A stretch of 64,000 nt of DNA from Cylindrospermum sp. FACHB-282 (GCF_014697195.1 NZ_JACJRJ010000016.1:53474-117473); one strand, 5' to 3'; positions 43,827 through 54,150 are shown, numbered from the stretch's first letter. Program-made: numbers and translations. Notes: a model not told the origin generated them from the letters alone.

Positions 43827-45248
43827 TTAATGGGAATGTTGATCCAACAAAGGAATTGTATCCGGTAACTCATCTTCCAGCAGACGCAGACGGGGATACA
43901 AGTAGGCAATGAAGGTGAAAACGATGCTAAATATGCCCATGATGATAAACATCAAACCAATACCGCGACCATGCCCAACACCAATAATTTGTCCAATACT
44001 GGCTGCTCCCAACCCATCAGCAGCCATCAACGGTTCAAAAACTTGGTCAGCTAGTGGCCCTGCAATCAGATAAGAAAGCGGCAGAAAACCCTGACTAACC
44101 GCAGTGCGGAATGCAAAGACCTTTCCTTGTACTTCTGGAGGAACTTTCTTTTGGTGAATTACTTGGATTGCACCATTAACGATTGGGATTATAAAAAATA
44201 TAAAGAACTCAGAGATCGTAAACAGAATCGGCGCCGGGCGCAAGCCTGCTAATACATAAAATAAACCGAAAAAAAACATCGAGGTAAATATGATATTGAT
44301 TAGGCGCTCTATTCCCCCCCAAATGCTCATAATCAAACTGCCAACTAACATTCCAGAACTAGCAATAGAATAGATTGTCCCCAAGGATTGCATTGAGGTG
44401 AAGGAAAGTACTAGAGGTGTGGTTAGAGCTTCAGCACTACCAATGAGAAAATTGCTGATCGCCACAAAAGCCACTAAGCCAATGAGTCCAGGGCGCTCGA
44501 TAAAATAATGCCATCCAAAGGTCACCTCTTGCCAGAATGAAGAGAAGAACCTAACCTCCTCTCGATTAGCTTCTGTGGTCTGAACTTCAGGGAATTTAAC
44601 CACTAGCAAACACACCAGAGCAAAGCACAAAGTTGTCAAATCAATGACAACAACTCCCGGAATTTCGACAGTTACCAGCAGTGCAGCTGCCAGCGCAGGT
44701 GAGAGGATTTCCGCAATAGACAACCTAATCTGCGTCATCGAACTAGCGCGACCAAGTTGTTCTTTAGGTACGAGTAATGTAGTCGCTGATGAATAGGCAA
44801 GCCCTTGAAAAGCACTGAAACCAGAACTAAGAGCACTAATTAGGCACAGATTCCAGACTTCTAAATTACCACTAACAAATAACCAGGCAATAGTTAGGGT
44901 ACACAGACCAGCGCAGAAGTCACTAATAATCATAATCCAGCGACGACTCCAGCGATCGACAAACACTCCAGCAATGGGAGAGATAATAATCCCCGGTAAG
45001 GTTGTTGATAGAATCAGGAGAGTGAATTGAGTAGTTGAGTTAGTATGTTGGTAAACCCAAATACTTAGAGCAAAACTGGTTGTGCGTGAGCCAACTAGAG
45101 ATAAAACTTGACCAAACCAGATCAAGATAAAAGTACTCATGCTTTGAGTTATCTCTCCTTCCTGACTGGAGAAATACTCAGTCCACTTAAATAAAGATGA
45201 TCCAAATCTGGGCTGTTGTTCCAACTCTGGTGGGCCGTTTTCTAACAT
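43827..45248 (-). CDS. MFS exporter linked to the NRPS
   Basis: A 473-residue MFS_3/EntS-type transporter. About 12 helices, GVFVDRWSRRWIMIISDF as loop 2-3 motif, and a C-terminal cytosolic tail (RLRLLEDELPDTIPLLDQHSH). It lies 119 bp downstream of the NRPS gene on the same strand. In NRPS clusters this position and family usually mean export of the peptide product. It is different in sequence from the other MFS gene at 40.3 kb. Confidence 0.88.
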   Translation of the reverse strand: MLENGPPELEQQPRFGSSLFKWTEYFSSQEGEITQSMSTFILIWFGQVLSLVGSRTTSFALSIWVYQHTNSTTQFTLLILSTTLPGIIISPIAGVFVDRWSRRWIMIISDFCAGLCTLTIAWLFVSGNLEVWNLCLISALSSGFSAFQGLAYSSATTLLVPKEQLGRASSMTQIRLSIAEILSPALAAALLVTVEIPGVVVIDLTTLCFALVCLLVVKFPEVQTTEANREEVRFFSSFWQEVTFGWHYFIERPGLIGLVAFVAISNFLIGSAEALTTPLVLSFTSMQSLGTIYSIASSGMLVGSLIMSIWGGIERLINIIFTSMFFFGLFYVLAGLRPAPILFTISEFFIFFIIPIVNGAIQVIHQKKVPPEVQGKVFAFRTAVSQGFLPLSYLIAGPLADQVFEPLMAADGLGAASIGQIIGVGHGRGIGLMFIIMGIFSIVFTFIAYLYPRLRLLEDELPDTIPLLDQHSH

Positions 45249-45367
45249 AGCAACAGTGATTATTGGTTAATTTGTGGCAAACCTTCATCGTTAAATGTAG
45301 CATTTATTTCTCATTTCCCTGCTACACGGCAGTAAGTATGGCAGTTACCAGGGTAATTAGGACAACC

Positions 45368-48300
45368 TTAAAGACTTAGATCCTTGTCAAATTCACAAAT
45401 CTGGCTAGTTGGATGTTGGACGAGCTTCTGGAGAATTTCCTGATAATAGCTAAACAGAAACTCGATGGTTTCATTTGTAAATAACTCTGTGCTGTACAAG
45501 ACTTTAATTTCCATAGTTGGCTTATTTACAGAAGGTGAAGAAACAAAAATTTCTAAAGGCATTTCCTGATACCACAAGCTGCGATCGCGCTTAATTGATA
45601 CAAAGTCTACATCTAAGCTCCAGTGCTGCAAATCTTGTGTAGGTACCATAGTCAGGGATGCCGAGATGTTAAGCGGTTGTTTGCTGGTAATAGTATCAAT
45701 GACTGTTTGCACAGCAATCTCTTTATTGTTGATTGCTTCTGTGAGGGTTTCTTTGATCTCTTCTAAAAGAGTAAGCCCTGTTTGCTCAGATGAGAGATGC
45801 GATAGCGTTCGCGGAGCGTGTGCTTTGCACTCAGCGCTGCTGCCAAGCGCAGATCGCAAAATTACGTCGTTGATGAAGCAACCGAGCATTTTTTCGGTTT
45901 CCACTGGACTACGATTACCAACTGTTACCATTACTAAAATTTCGTTTTTACCAGTGTACTTGAACAAAAGTATTTTCAGAGCAGTAAGGATAATGGTAAA
46001 CAGACTAACTCTTTGAGAACGGCTGAGGGCTTCGATTGAGCTAACAAGACTCGCTGGCAAAACCACATAATAAACAGATGCGCTGATGCTATTACTCACC
46101 TGCGGCTGATGGCTGGACACTAGATCAGATCCTGGTGTAGTACTAGTCAGTTTTTGCAGCCAATAAGACAACTGCTTTTCTATAACTTTTTCATTAAAGT
46201 ATTGACGCTGCCAGAGAGTAAAATCTGCATACTGAACAGGTAATTCGGGTAGTGGTGAAGGTAAACCATTGGTAAAAGCTGCATAGAGTATTCGTAACTC
46301 CTCCAACAACAGGCCAAATGACCACCCATCCGTAATAAGATGGTGTATATTTATTATCAACCAATGCTCCTGTTGAGCTAATCGCAGCAAAGTTGTTTTG
46401 ATCAGAGGGCCTGAAGCTAGATCAAAATGGTGCTGATATTCTAGAGCAGCAAGTCTTTGTGCTTCAGATATTCGCTCTCTCTTAGGTAGGTTTTGTAAGT
46501 CTATGATCTCCAACGGTATGGTCAGGGATGGGGTAATGATTTGTACGGGTTGACCTTCTACTACAGTAAAGGTAGTACGTAATATTTCATGACGGCGAAT
46601 AATTTCATTGAAGCTGGACTCCAACACACTTACAGAAAGAGCGCCAGAGAAACGTAAAGCAAAAAAGCTATTGTAGGCAGAACTTTCAGGAGTTAATTGC
46701 TGTAAACACCAGATAGACTCTTGTGCAAAAGATAGTGGGATATATCTGTCTCGTACTTGAGGGACAAGAGGTGGTAAGGTGTCAAATTTCATACCACTTG
46801 CGCTCTGTTTCTGTACCTCCATCTGAAGCGCAGTTATTACTTGACTAAGTTCAGCTATAGTCGGTGCGGTAAATAGAGAACGGAGAGGAAGAGTAATGGC
46901 CAAACTTTCTCGAATGCGAGATATTACAGATGTTACCAGGAGAGAGTGTCCCCCCAATTCAAAGAAGTTATCATGAATGCCTACCTGCTCCCGATGTAAT
47001 ACTGTACACCAGATTTCGGCTAGTTGTTCTTCTAGCCAAGTACGGGGTGCAACAAAAGCGGCTTCTAGTTCTGAATTTGTTGTCTCTGGCTTTGGCAAAA
47101 CCCGACGATCAACTTTACCATTAGGAGTTAGAGGCAAGGTTTTGAGCATCACAAAAGCCGCTGGTATCATATATTCAGGCAGATGTTCTTTCAGAAACTG
47201 ACGCAATTTACTACTGGTCAATGTTTCTGTTTCGCTCACAATATAAGCTGTTAAATATTTATTTCCTGGGTTGTCTTCTCGAACAATTACCACCGCTTGT
47301 TGAACTTGGGCATATTGGTTCAGTACCGTTTCAATTTCGCCTAGTTCAATGCGAAAACCGCGAATTTTAACTTGGTGATCGATGCGTCCCAGGAATTCAA
47401 TATTTCCATCTGGTAAAAAGCGCCCCAAATCTCCAGTTTTATAAAGTCGCTCATCTTCCACAAAAGGATTAGCAAGAAATCGCTCAGATGTTATGTCTGG
47501 ACGATTCAAATACCCCCTAGCTAAACCTGCACCACCAAGGTATAGTTCCCCAGAAACACCAATGGGAACAGGTTGAAAATAGCGATCAAGAATGTAAACT
47601 TGGGTGTTGGCAATGGGACGACCAATAGGCGGAAATTTACTTGCTAATTTTCCAGGTGAAATTTGCCCAGAAGTTGTAACTACAGTATTTTCTGTAGGGC
47701 CGTAGTTATTAAAAAACTTAAATGGTAATGTATCTGATGGATAATGATTAAGTCTATCTCCACCAGTTAATATAATTCGCAAAGCTGTATTTTCTGACCA
47801 TGCTAAAAGACATAATTTTTCTGCTAAGGGTGTAGGAATAAAACTAATAGTAATATTTTGTGATATCAACTGCTCTTGGAGGATTTTTGGTGAAAGCAGA
47901 AACTCTGATTTAATTAAATATATACTTGCCCCGACTACTAAATAAGGCCATAATTCCCAGACAGCAGCATCAAACGCTGTTCCTGCTAACTGTGTCGTTC
48001 GATCTGATGATTTAACTTCAAAATTATTTAAGTGCCAAAACAGTAAATTTAACAGTGCTGAATGTTGAATCAGCACACCTTTCGGTCGCCCTGTTGAACC
48101 AGAAGTATAGATTACATAAGCTAAATTTCCAGGTTGTACACTATTAATAGGATTATCTAAACTCTGACTCGCAATAATTTCTAAATCTTTATCCCAACAA
48201 ATGATTTTGGTTTGCCCTTGCTCTAGCGTTGCTGATAAATGTGGCAGTAATGAAGAATGAGTCAAGATAACCGATATTTGCGAATCTGCCACCATATAAT

Positions 48301-51300
48301 TGAGGCGTTCTGGCGGATAATTGGGATCTAGGGGAACATAAGCACCACCAGCTTTCAAAATGCCCAAAAATCCCACTATCATTTCAAAAGAACGTTCTAA
48401 ATAAACACCCACTAAAGTTTCTTTTTCTACGCCTAGAGACTGCAAATAATGGGCTAGTTGGTTAGCTTGTAGATTTAAGTGTCGGTAGGTTAATTGCTGA
48501 TTTTCAAACACTAATGCCACTGCATCAGGTGTTTTTTCTGCTTGTTCTGTTACTAATTCATGAACACATTTATTTTGTGGGTAATCAGTTTGTGTATTAT
48601 TCCATTCCACCAGTAACTGATGTTGTTCTGCTGCTGTTAGTAAAGGTAATTGTCCGACTCGCTCATCTGGATTAGTAACAATAGCCCCTACCAACGTTTG
48701 AAAATGCTCTACCATCCTGGCAATAGTCTCACCATCAAACAAGTTGGCATTATATTCAAATGCCCCCCTGAGTTCTGAGTCTATTTCTTGCATTGACAGG
48801 GTTAAATCAAAAGTCGCACCTGCGGTTGGTCTGTCTAATTCGATCTGCGTTATATTCAAACCTGGCAGTTTTGGTTTTTCCACTGGGGAATTTTGCAATA
48901 CAAACATCACCTGGAATAGCGGACTATGGCTGAGGTGACGTTGTGGTTGGAGAACTTCAACTAGTTGATCAAAAGGTACATCTTGGTGAGCGTAAGCATC
49001 AAGCGCAACCTGTCTTACCTGAGCTAGTAGTTCTCTAAATGTGGGGTTGTTCTCTAAGCGGGTACGTAAAACCAGAGTGTTGACAAAAAAACCAATTAAT
49101 GACTCAAGGGCTGGACGGTTGCGGTTAGTAATGGGAGAGCCGATGACAATATCTTCCTGACCAGTGTAGCGATAAAGCAACGTCGCAAAAGCCGCTTGGA
49201 GAGTCATAAATAGGGAAGTACCTGACTTCTGACTGAGGATTTTTAGTTTGTTAGTCAGGTCATGACCCAACTTAAACCTCTCGATACTACCTCGAAATTT
49301 CTGCATAGCAGAACGTGGGTGATCTGTTGGTAATTCTATTACAGGTGGAGCATCTGCTAATTGTTGTTTCCAGTAGTTTAGCTGGGTAGTGATAATATCA
49401 TTTTGCTGCCACTGACGTTGCCAGTGAGCGTAATCTGCATACTGAATCGGCAAATCTGGTAAGGGAGAAGCGGCATAGAAACTAGACAATTCTTTGAGAA
49501 AGATTCCCACTGACCAAGCATCAGAAATAATATGGTGCATTGTCACTAGCAGAACGTGGGAATCTGACTCTAGGCGAATGAGTTTGACTCTTAATAAAGG
49601 TGCTGTGCTTAAATCAAAACGTTGTGTATATTCTGCGGTAATTAATCTTTGTAATTCCGTCAGTCGCTCAACTTCTGGTAATTCTTGTAAGTCCACTAAC
49701 GGTAAAGTAAATGGTACAGTTGCAGCAATAAATTGCACTGGTTTTTCATCTACCATGCCAAAGGAAGTACGCAGGGTTTCGTGACGTTGAATAATTGAAT
49801 CTATAGCTTGTTGGAATACTGTTAAATTCAGCCGACCAACTAAACGCAATGCTCTGGCAATATTGTAGGCAGCATTTGCCCCTTCCATTTGGTCGAGAAA
49901 CCAAAATCGCTGCTGAGTCAAAGATAAGGGTAATTCCAGAAACCGGGAAACTGGCTGTAAAGCTGGCAGGGAGTTAGTTTGCTGATTTTGATGCTGGAAA
50001 GTTGCAATCTTTTCGCTTAAACTGGCTACGGTAAGCGATTCAAATAAAACGCTGACCGATAATTCCACAGATAAGGCTTCGCGCAATCTAGATATAACTA
50101 AACTGGCCAGCAGCGAATGCCCTCCCAATTCTAAAAAGTTGTCATAAATGCCTACTTTTTCTAATCCTAAAACTTCCGCCCAAATGTTAGCTATAATTTG
50201 TTCTTTTGGAGTACGGGGTGCAACAAAGTTACGAATATCAGCAGATATATTTGGTGCAGGTAAACTGTTGCGGTCTAATTTGCCGTTGGGTAATACTGGC
50301 AGTTTCTCCATCAGCACAAAGGCATTAGGAACCATATAATCTGGTAGTTTATGCTCTAAAAAACTGCGGATTTCTCCCCAATTAAAGGCTTGATTGTTAA
50401 CTACAATATAGGCTATTAGGCGCTGGTCTCCTGGGATATCTTCTCTAACGGTGACTATACCTTCCCGGACATGGGGATGAAGCTTCAATACAGATTCGAT
50501 TTCTTCCAGTTCAACTCGCATCCCTCGGATATTTACCTGAAAGTCGATCCGACCAAGAATTTCTAAAGTACCGTTGCTGGAGTAGCGAGCGACATCGCCA
50601 GTTTTGAAAAGTCGTTTTTGTGGCTCAAAAGGATTATCAATAAATTTTTCAGCATTCGCTTGAGTCCGGTTTAGATAGCCACGAGCTAAGGTAGAACCTG
50701 CAATATGTAGTTCCCCCGACTCACCAATTTTTACTGGCTCAAGTTGAGAGTTGAGTACATAAACTTGCTGAATCTTTCCCAGAGGATTACCAACTGGCAC
50801 ATATCCCTCTTCAAGGTTGCAGTCATCTGGAATGGGATAAAAACCATTGCCAATACTTTCTGTTTGACCTAAGATATTAAAAAATCGGGGTGGTGTTTTA
50901 AAAAGGTTGCGTAACTTTTTAATTAATTGATAAGGTAGTAATTCGCCACCAAATACTATTAATCTTAATTTTGATTTGCTCAGTGCTTTAGTATATTTCA
51001 CATCTAAACTTTCTAAAGCCATGAGTCCATAACGCCACACGGAAGGTACACCATCAGAGATAGTGACCCCCTGTGTTTGGATTAATTCAAATAGACTGAG
51101 GGGAGTTCTAGTTTGTTCGCGGGTAGCAATGATACTTGTAGCACCTTGGGATAAAGGTAAGAATAATTGTCTGACTGAGGCAGTAAATGAGAAAGATGCT
51201 GTGTGGAGATAAATATCGTTGCTATTGACTGGGATTATTTTAGCGATCGCCTCAATATAACTACAAACACTGGCATGAGGCATCTGTACTCCTTTTGGCT

Positions 51301-51802
51301 TGCCAGTAGAGCCAGAAGTATATATTAAGTAAGCGAGGTTTTCCGGTGTCACATCACACACTGGATTTTGTTGGCTTTGTTGCTCAATTTTCTCCCAGTC
51401 TGCATCAAGAAAAATCACTGAAGCGGTAGTAACAGGTAGTATCTCTATCCACTCTGTTTTAGTTAAAAGCACTTTTAAGTGAGTATCCTCTAACATAAAT
51501 GCCAGACGTTCTTGGGGATAAGCAGGGTCTAAGGCAACATAAGCTCCACCCGCTTTGAGGATACCAAGAATTCCTATAATTACTTCAATAGAGCGCTCTA
51601 CGCATAGACCCACCAATACCTCTGGGCCTACCCCCATCCCTTGCAAGTGATGTGCCAGTTGATTAGCTTTTGCATTCAATTCTCTGTAGGTCAATTGCTG
51701 GTTTTCAAATACTACTGCTACTGCGTCAGATGTTTTTTCTACCTGCTCTGCAAACACCTGATGAATGCAGTTGTTTTGAGAATATTCAATTTCTTCTGTC
51801 AT
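45368..51802 (-). CDS. Two-module non-ribosomal peptide synthetase (A-PCP-C-A-PCP-C)
   Basis: A 2144-residue synthetase. Domain order from the N terminus: A1 (about 10-520), PCP1 (LELGGHSLL, Ser near 561), C1 (HHIISDAW near 758), A2 (YTSGSTGRPKG near 1234; FDAAVWE and NNYGPTENT intact), PCP2 (LELGGHSLL, near 1617), C2 (HHLITDGW near 1824) and the end. There is no starter C, epimerase or thioesterase. A1 lacks the Asp that holds the amino group (FTASVRQ for FDxSV) and has NILGQTES instead of NxYGPTE, so its substrate may not be an ordinary alpha-amino acid. The ending C domain may release the product by condensation with an outside amine or by cyclisation. The product is unknown. Confidence 0.93.
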   Translation of the reverse strand: MTEEIEYSQNNCIHQVFAEQVEKTSDAVAVVFENQQLTYRELNAKANQLAHHLQGMGVGPEVLVGLCVERSIEVIIGILGILKAGGAYVALDPAYPQERLAFMLEDTHLKVLLTKTEWIEILPVTTASVIFLDADWEKIEQQSQQNPVCDVTPENLAYLIYTSGSTGKPKGVQMPHASVCSYIEAIAKIIPVNSNDIYLHTASFSFTASVRQLFLPLSQGATSIIATREQTRTPLSLFELIQTQGVTISDGVPSVWRYGLMALESLDVKYTKALSKSKLRLIVFGGELLPYQLIKKLRNLFKTPPRFFNILGQTESIGNGFYPIPDDCNLEEGYVPVGNPLGKIQQVYVLNSQLEPVKIGESGELHIAGSTLARGYLNRTQANAEKFIDNPFEPQKRLFKTGDVARYSSNGTLEILGRIDFQVNIRGMRVELEEIESVLKLHPHVREGIVTVREDIPGDQRLIAYIVVNNQAFNWGEIRSFLEHKLPDYMVPNAFVLMEKLPVLPNGKLDRNSLPAPNISADIRNFVAPRTPKEQIIANIWAEVLGLEKVGIYDNFLELGGHSLLASLVISRLREALSVELSVSVLFESLTVASLSEKIATFQHQNQQTNSLPALQPVSRFLELPLSLTQQRFWFLDQMEGANAAYNIARALRLVGRLNLTVFQQAIDSIIQRHETLRTSFGMVDEKPVQFIAATVPFTLPLVDLQELPEVERLTELQRLITAEYTQRFDLSTAPLLRVKLIRLESDSHVLLVTMHHIISDAWSVGIFLKELSSFYAASPLPDLPIQYADYAHWQRQWQQNDIITTQLNYWKQQLADAPPVIELPTDHPRSAMQKFRGSIERFKLGHDLTNKLKILSQKSGTSLFMTLQAAFATLLYRYTGQEDIVIGSPITNRNRPALESLIGFFVNTLVLRTRLENNPTFRELLAQVRQVALDAYAHQDVPFDQLVEVLQPQRHLSHSPLFQVMFVLQNSPVEKPKLPGLNITQIELDRPTAGATFDLTLSMQEIDSELRGAFEYNANLFDGETIARMVEHFQTLVGAIVTNPDERVGQLPLLTAAEQHQLLVEWNNTQTDYPQNKCVHELVTEQAEKTPDAVALVFENQQLTYRHLNLQANQLAHYLQSLGVEKETLVGVYLERSFEMIVGFLGILKAGGAYVPLDPNYPPERLNYMVADSQISVILTHSSLLPHLSATLEQGQTKIICWDKDLEIIASQSLDNPINSVQPGNLAYVIYTSGSTGRPKGVLIQHSALLNLLFWHLNNFEVKSSDRTTQLAGTAFDAAVWELWPYLVVGASIYLIKSEFLLSPKILQEQLISQNITISFIPTPLAEKLCLLAWSENTALRIILTGGDRLNHYPSDTLPFKFFNNYGPTENTVVTTSGQISPGKLASKFPPIGRPIANTQVYILDRYFQPVPIGVSGELYLGGAGLARGYLNRPDITSERFLANPFVEDERLYKTGDLGRFLPDGNIEFLGRIDHQVKIRGFRIELGEIETVLNQYAQVQQAVVIVREDNPGNKYLTAYIVSETETLTSSKLRQFLKEHLPEYMIPAAFVMLKTLPLTPNGKVDRRVLPKPETTNSELEAAFVAPRTWLEEQLAEIWCTVLHREQVGIHDNFFELGGHSLLVTSVISRIRESLAITLPLRSLFTAPTIAELSQVITALQMEVQKQSASGMKFDTLPPLVPQVRDRYIPLSFAQESIWCLQQLTPESSAYNSFFALRFSGALSVSVLESSFNEIIRRHEILRTTFTVVEGQPVQIITPSLTIPLEIIDLQNLPKRERISEAQRLAALEYQHHFDLASGPLIKTTLLRLAQQEHWLIINIHHLITDGWSFGLLLEELRILYAAFTNGLPSPLPELPVQYADFTLWQRQYFNEKVIEKQLSYWLQKLTSTTPGSDLVSSHQPQVSNSISASVYYVVLPASLVSSIEALSRSQRVSLFTIILTALKILLFKYTGKNEILVMVTVGNRSPVETEKMLGCFINDVILRSALGSSAECKAHAPRTLSHLSSEQTGLTLLEEIKETLTEAINNKEIAVQTVIDTITSKQPLNISASLTMVPTQDLQHWSLDVDFVSIKRDRSLWYQEMPLEIFVSSPSVNKPTMEIKVLYSTELFTNETIEFLFSYYQEILQKLVQHPTSQICEFDKDLSL
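45798..45860. repeat. Dispersed repeat inserted in-frame in the last C domain of the NRPS
   Basis: GCGATAGCGTTCGCGGAGCGTGTGCTTTGCACTCAGCG... is of the small-dispersed-repeat class. It adds about 15 residues (ALGSSAECKAHAPRT) after VILRS, a segment with no counterpart in C1. Confidence 0.7.
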
Positions 51803-51854
51803 GTCTAAATGTTTATTAAAATAAAGTGGTATTATGGCGCAAATTTAGGATTAA

Positions 51855-52817
51855 TCAGACTGAGTTTTTGCTGATTCTCTGCCCAATTGCTCTCAAAGGC
51901 TGTAAAAACATATTGGTGACACTATTAAACAAATTTGATTCTCCATCTGATAAACCAAAGCTCAGTTTTTCATAGTTGCTTGGCACGTATAAAGAGCCAA
52001 ACATCCAGTCCCAAAATGCGAAAATATAACCGAAGTTTTTATCATAATGTTTGGGGTCTACACTATGATGAATTTGGTGTTGTGCTGGACTGATAAATAT
52101 ATGGCTGATCCACTGAGGATAAGCTAACCAGATATGAGAATGACGCAAGTTATATCCTGCTAAATAAAAGATAAAAATCTCAAAGCTGACTCCATAAATT
52201 AATAACTCTTTCATCCCGTTTCCAAACAAGTAAATCCAAATGCCTGCTCCAAAATTAGTGATTGTAACAATCGTTATTGTGCCTAAAAACATCTCAAATG
52301 GATGAATGCGATATACGGTCAATGGTGTGATGACTTCGGCTGAATGATGTACTTTATGAAATTCCCACAAAATAGGAATTTTATGAGCCAGACAATGGTA
52401 TAGAAAATTAGCAAAGTCACCTAATAATGCTACAAAAATGCTGAATACAACCTGCTGCCATAATTGGGGACTCGTGACTATAAAAGGTGTGGTAATGCCT
52501 GTAATTTGTATCAAACCTTGGACAGTTATATCGGTAACTTTTGCTAAAGATAGTGTTGTTGGCACTACGAAAAATATCTGGAACAAGGAAATTAAAAAGA
52601 AATATTTGTATAGAGCAATAGATGAAGGATGTAAATAAACTTCTTTAGGTAAAAGGTATTCTAGTAAACTTTTCTCTTTGTCCCGATTTGCTAGACCAAT
52701 TATATATAGTATTGTCGCCAGTAAAATAGTTGAAAGCAGATATAACCAATAAATTTGAGATGATGCCAAAAATGGTATTTTAAATGGATACAAAATACTG
52801 TTCAATATTTCCATCAT
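51855..52817 (-). CDS. Sterol desaturase / fatty acid hydroxylase family protein
   Basis: A 320-residue membrane protein. The His clusters of the di-iron site are present: HCLAH (near 170), HKVHHSAE (near 184-191) and HQIHHSVD (near 250), plus HSHIW. There are four to five hydrophobic helices. Members hydroxylate or desaturate alkyl chains. It lies 52 bp upstream of the NRPS gene on the same strand, so it is probably the first gene of a hydroxylase-NRPS-exporter operon and may tailor a lipid or the peptide. Confidence 0.88.
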   Translation of the reverse strand: MMEILNSILYPFKIPFLASSQIYWLYLLSTILLATILYIIGLANRDKEKSLLEYLLPKEVYLHPSSIALYKYFFLISLFQIFFVVPTTLSLAKVTDITVQGLIQITGITTPFIVTSPQLWQQVVFSIFVALLGDFANFLYHCLAHKIPILWEFHKVHHSAEVITPLTVYRIHPFEMFLGTITIVTITNFGAGIWIYLFGNGMKELLIYGVSFEIFIFYLAGYNLRHSHIWLAYPQWISHIFISPAQHQIHHSVDPKHYDKNFGYIFAFWDWMFGSLYVPSNYEKLSFGLSDGESNLFNSVTNMFLQPLRAIGQRISKNSV

Positions 52818-52882
52818 TTTTGCTGTATTGCCAAAATTTAGCTTAGAGACAATTTATCTACTCGTATGTACTTATGAAATGC

Positions 52883-53020
52883 CGGCTATTATTTGAGGTG
52901 GGTTTTCCCTCGTTCTGGCATCCTTTGCAGGTTACGCTTTAGCCCTTTCGGGTCAGCTTTCCAGCTAAACGAATCGCAGCCCTTTTGGGACGGTGACCGC
53001 CAAGACAGGAATTTCCCTTA
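52883..53020 (-). ncRNA. GNRA-rich structured RNA, HEARO / IscB-omegaRNA-like
   Basis: The minus strand holds a chain of short stems closed by GNRA- or A-rich loops: CCC-AAAA-GGG, AGC-TGGAAA-GCT, CCC-GAAA-GGG, CCT-GCAA-AGG and GAGGG-AAAA-CCCACCTC. TTTAGC...GCTAAA encloses two of them. This is far more structured than the flanks. The pattern recalls HEARO, the guide RNA of IscB-type nucleases, which exists also without its protein gene in cyanobacteria. No IscB gene follows here. I infer a stand-alone or decayed omegaRNA; the ORF at 52893-53084 is its antisense shadow. Confidence 0.5.
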
Positions 53021-53148
53021 TCAAGTAACCACAGTAGAGGTAATAACTTGGTTAATAATTCAGTATTTTTACTTAAAAAATTAGTATTACACATCCCCTT
53101 GATAAATTCAATACCTTCGCCTTTGCTATTCTACAAATGAAGCGACAG

Positions 53149-53195
53149 AGGATAAGAGGGAGAAACTATGCACAGAAATGTCCTCCCCTTATCCT
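53149..53195 (-). terminator. Inverted repeat after the FMN reductase gene
   Basis: AGGATAAG (53149-53156) pairs with CTTATCCT (53188-53195), with GGG/CCC pairs inside. No long T-run, so strength is uncertain. Confidence 0.5.
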
Positions 53196-53201
53196 TTATT
53201 T

Positions 53202-53747
53202 CTAACTAACTCCGCGCAGTTTACGAGTGTTATCAACTAAACTTTGAGCAAATTGATCAAAGCGTTGGGAAAGCTTTTCATCCAGCAGCTTACCTTCAGG
53301 ATTGAAAGCACCGTAAGCTTGTCCGATCGCAATTTGTTCTGGAATCACCCAACCATGTACCCAGCGGACGATTAACCGTAGCTCATTAAGGGCGTTACTA
53401 TTAGACTGACCCCCCAAAATGCTAATCAGTCCCGTCACTTTACCAGACAGTTCGTCAAAGCTCATCAAATCTAGGGAATTTTTCAGGACACCACTCACAC
53501 CGCCATGATATTCTGGTGTTGCCAAAATTAACCCATCGGCGTTGCGAACGGTATCGCGCAACCGTTGCACGTCTGGATACTCTGGATACTCCTTGGCACC
53601 AGTACAAAATGGTAATTGCAATTGTCGCAAATCCAGAATTTCTACCTCTGCCCCTAGGGCTGCTACTCGTTGCACTGCTATTTGCAAACCTAGCTGAGTG
53701 TAGGAGCCGGGTCTTAAACTACCACCAATGCCCACAATTTTTACCAT
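53202..53747 (-). CDS. NADPH-dependent FMN reductase family protein
   Basis: A 181-residue flavoprotein. GIGGSLRPGSYT is the FMN phosphate loop, and ATPEYHGGVSGVLKNSLDLM the conserved flavin/tetramer motif. It belongs to the NAD(P)H:FMN reductase group (chromate/azo/quinone reductases). The exact substrate is unknown. It is transcribed away from ftsH with a 400-bp gap between the two genes. Confidence 0.9.
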   Translation of the reverse strand: MVKIVGIGGSLRPGSYTQLGLQIAVQRVAALGAEVEILDLRQLQLPFCTGAKEYPEYPDVQRLRDTVRNADGLILATPEYHGGVSGVLKNSLDLMSFDELSGKVTGLISILGGQSNSNALNELRLIVRWVHGWVIPEQIAIGQAYGAFNPEGKLLDEKLSQRFDQFAQSLVDNTRKLRGVS

Positions 53748-54150
53748 AATTCACCCATAAAATAATATTTAACCACTATCATCAAAATTCTAGAAAAGCG
53801 TAGTCATTATGATTATGCTTATCTTAGCGATTTATATTGTACGATGTCAAATTCCCATTGAGCGGTTTTGGGTTAGGAGGAGAGAGCAAATAAAATTTCG
53901 TCAAAAAAATTACTCAAGGAATGCCTAATCGAGAGTTGGATGCTGGGCTGTTTGCCTTGCCATTCCTCCTAGGAGCCAGATTACCCAGACTAATAAGCTA
54001 CATAGTGTAACTAGTGGAGATTTGGGAATGGTTTTGTCTGGAAGTTAGACTAGATGAGACAACTGTAATTTCCAGTTATTGCAATTTCTGCTAGAAGAAT
54101 AGGCATAAAACCAGTTCTCAGCTTATGCCAACAGACAAAGGGTAATTAAT
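53748..54150. promoter_or_regulatory. Divergent promoter region before ftsH
   Basis: 400 bp with no gene. The two promoters should lie here. No repeats or RNA gene were recognised. Confidence 0.4.

Noticed and set aside
45666-46016. 116-aa plus-strand ORF inside the NRPS gene
   Set aside because: Antisense shadow of the last C domain.
52893-53084. 63-aa plus-strand ORF
   Set aside because: It is antisense to the structured RNA candidate and shows no protein features.
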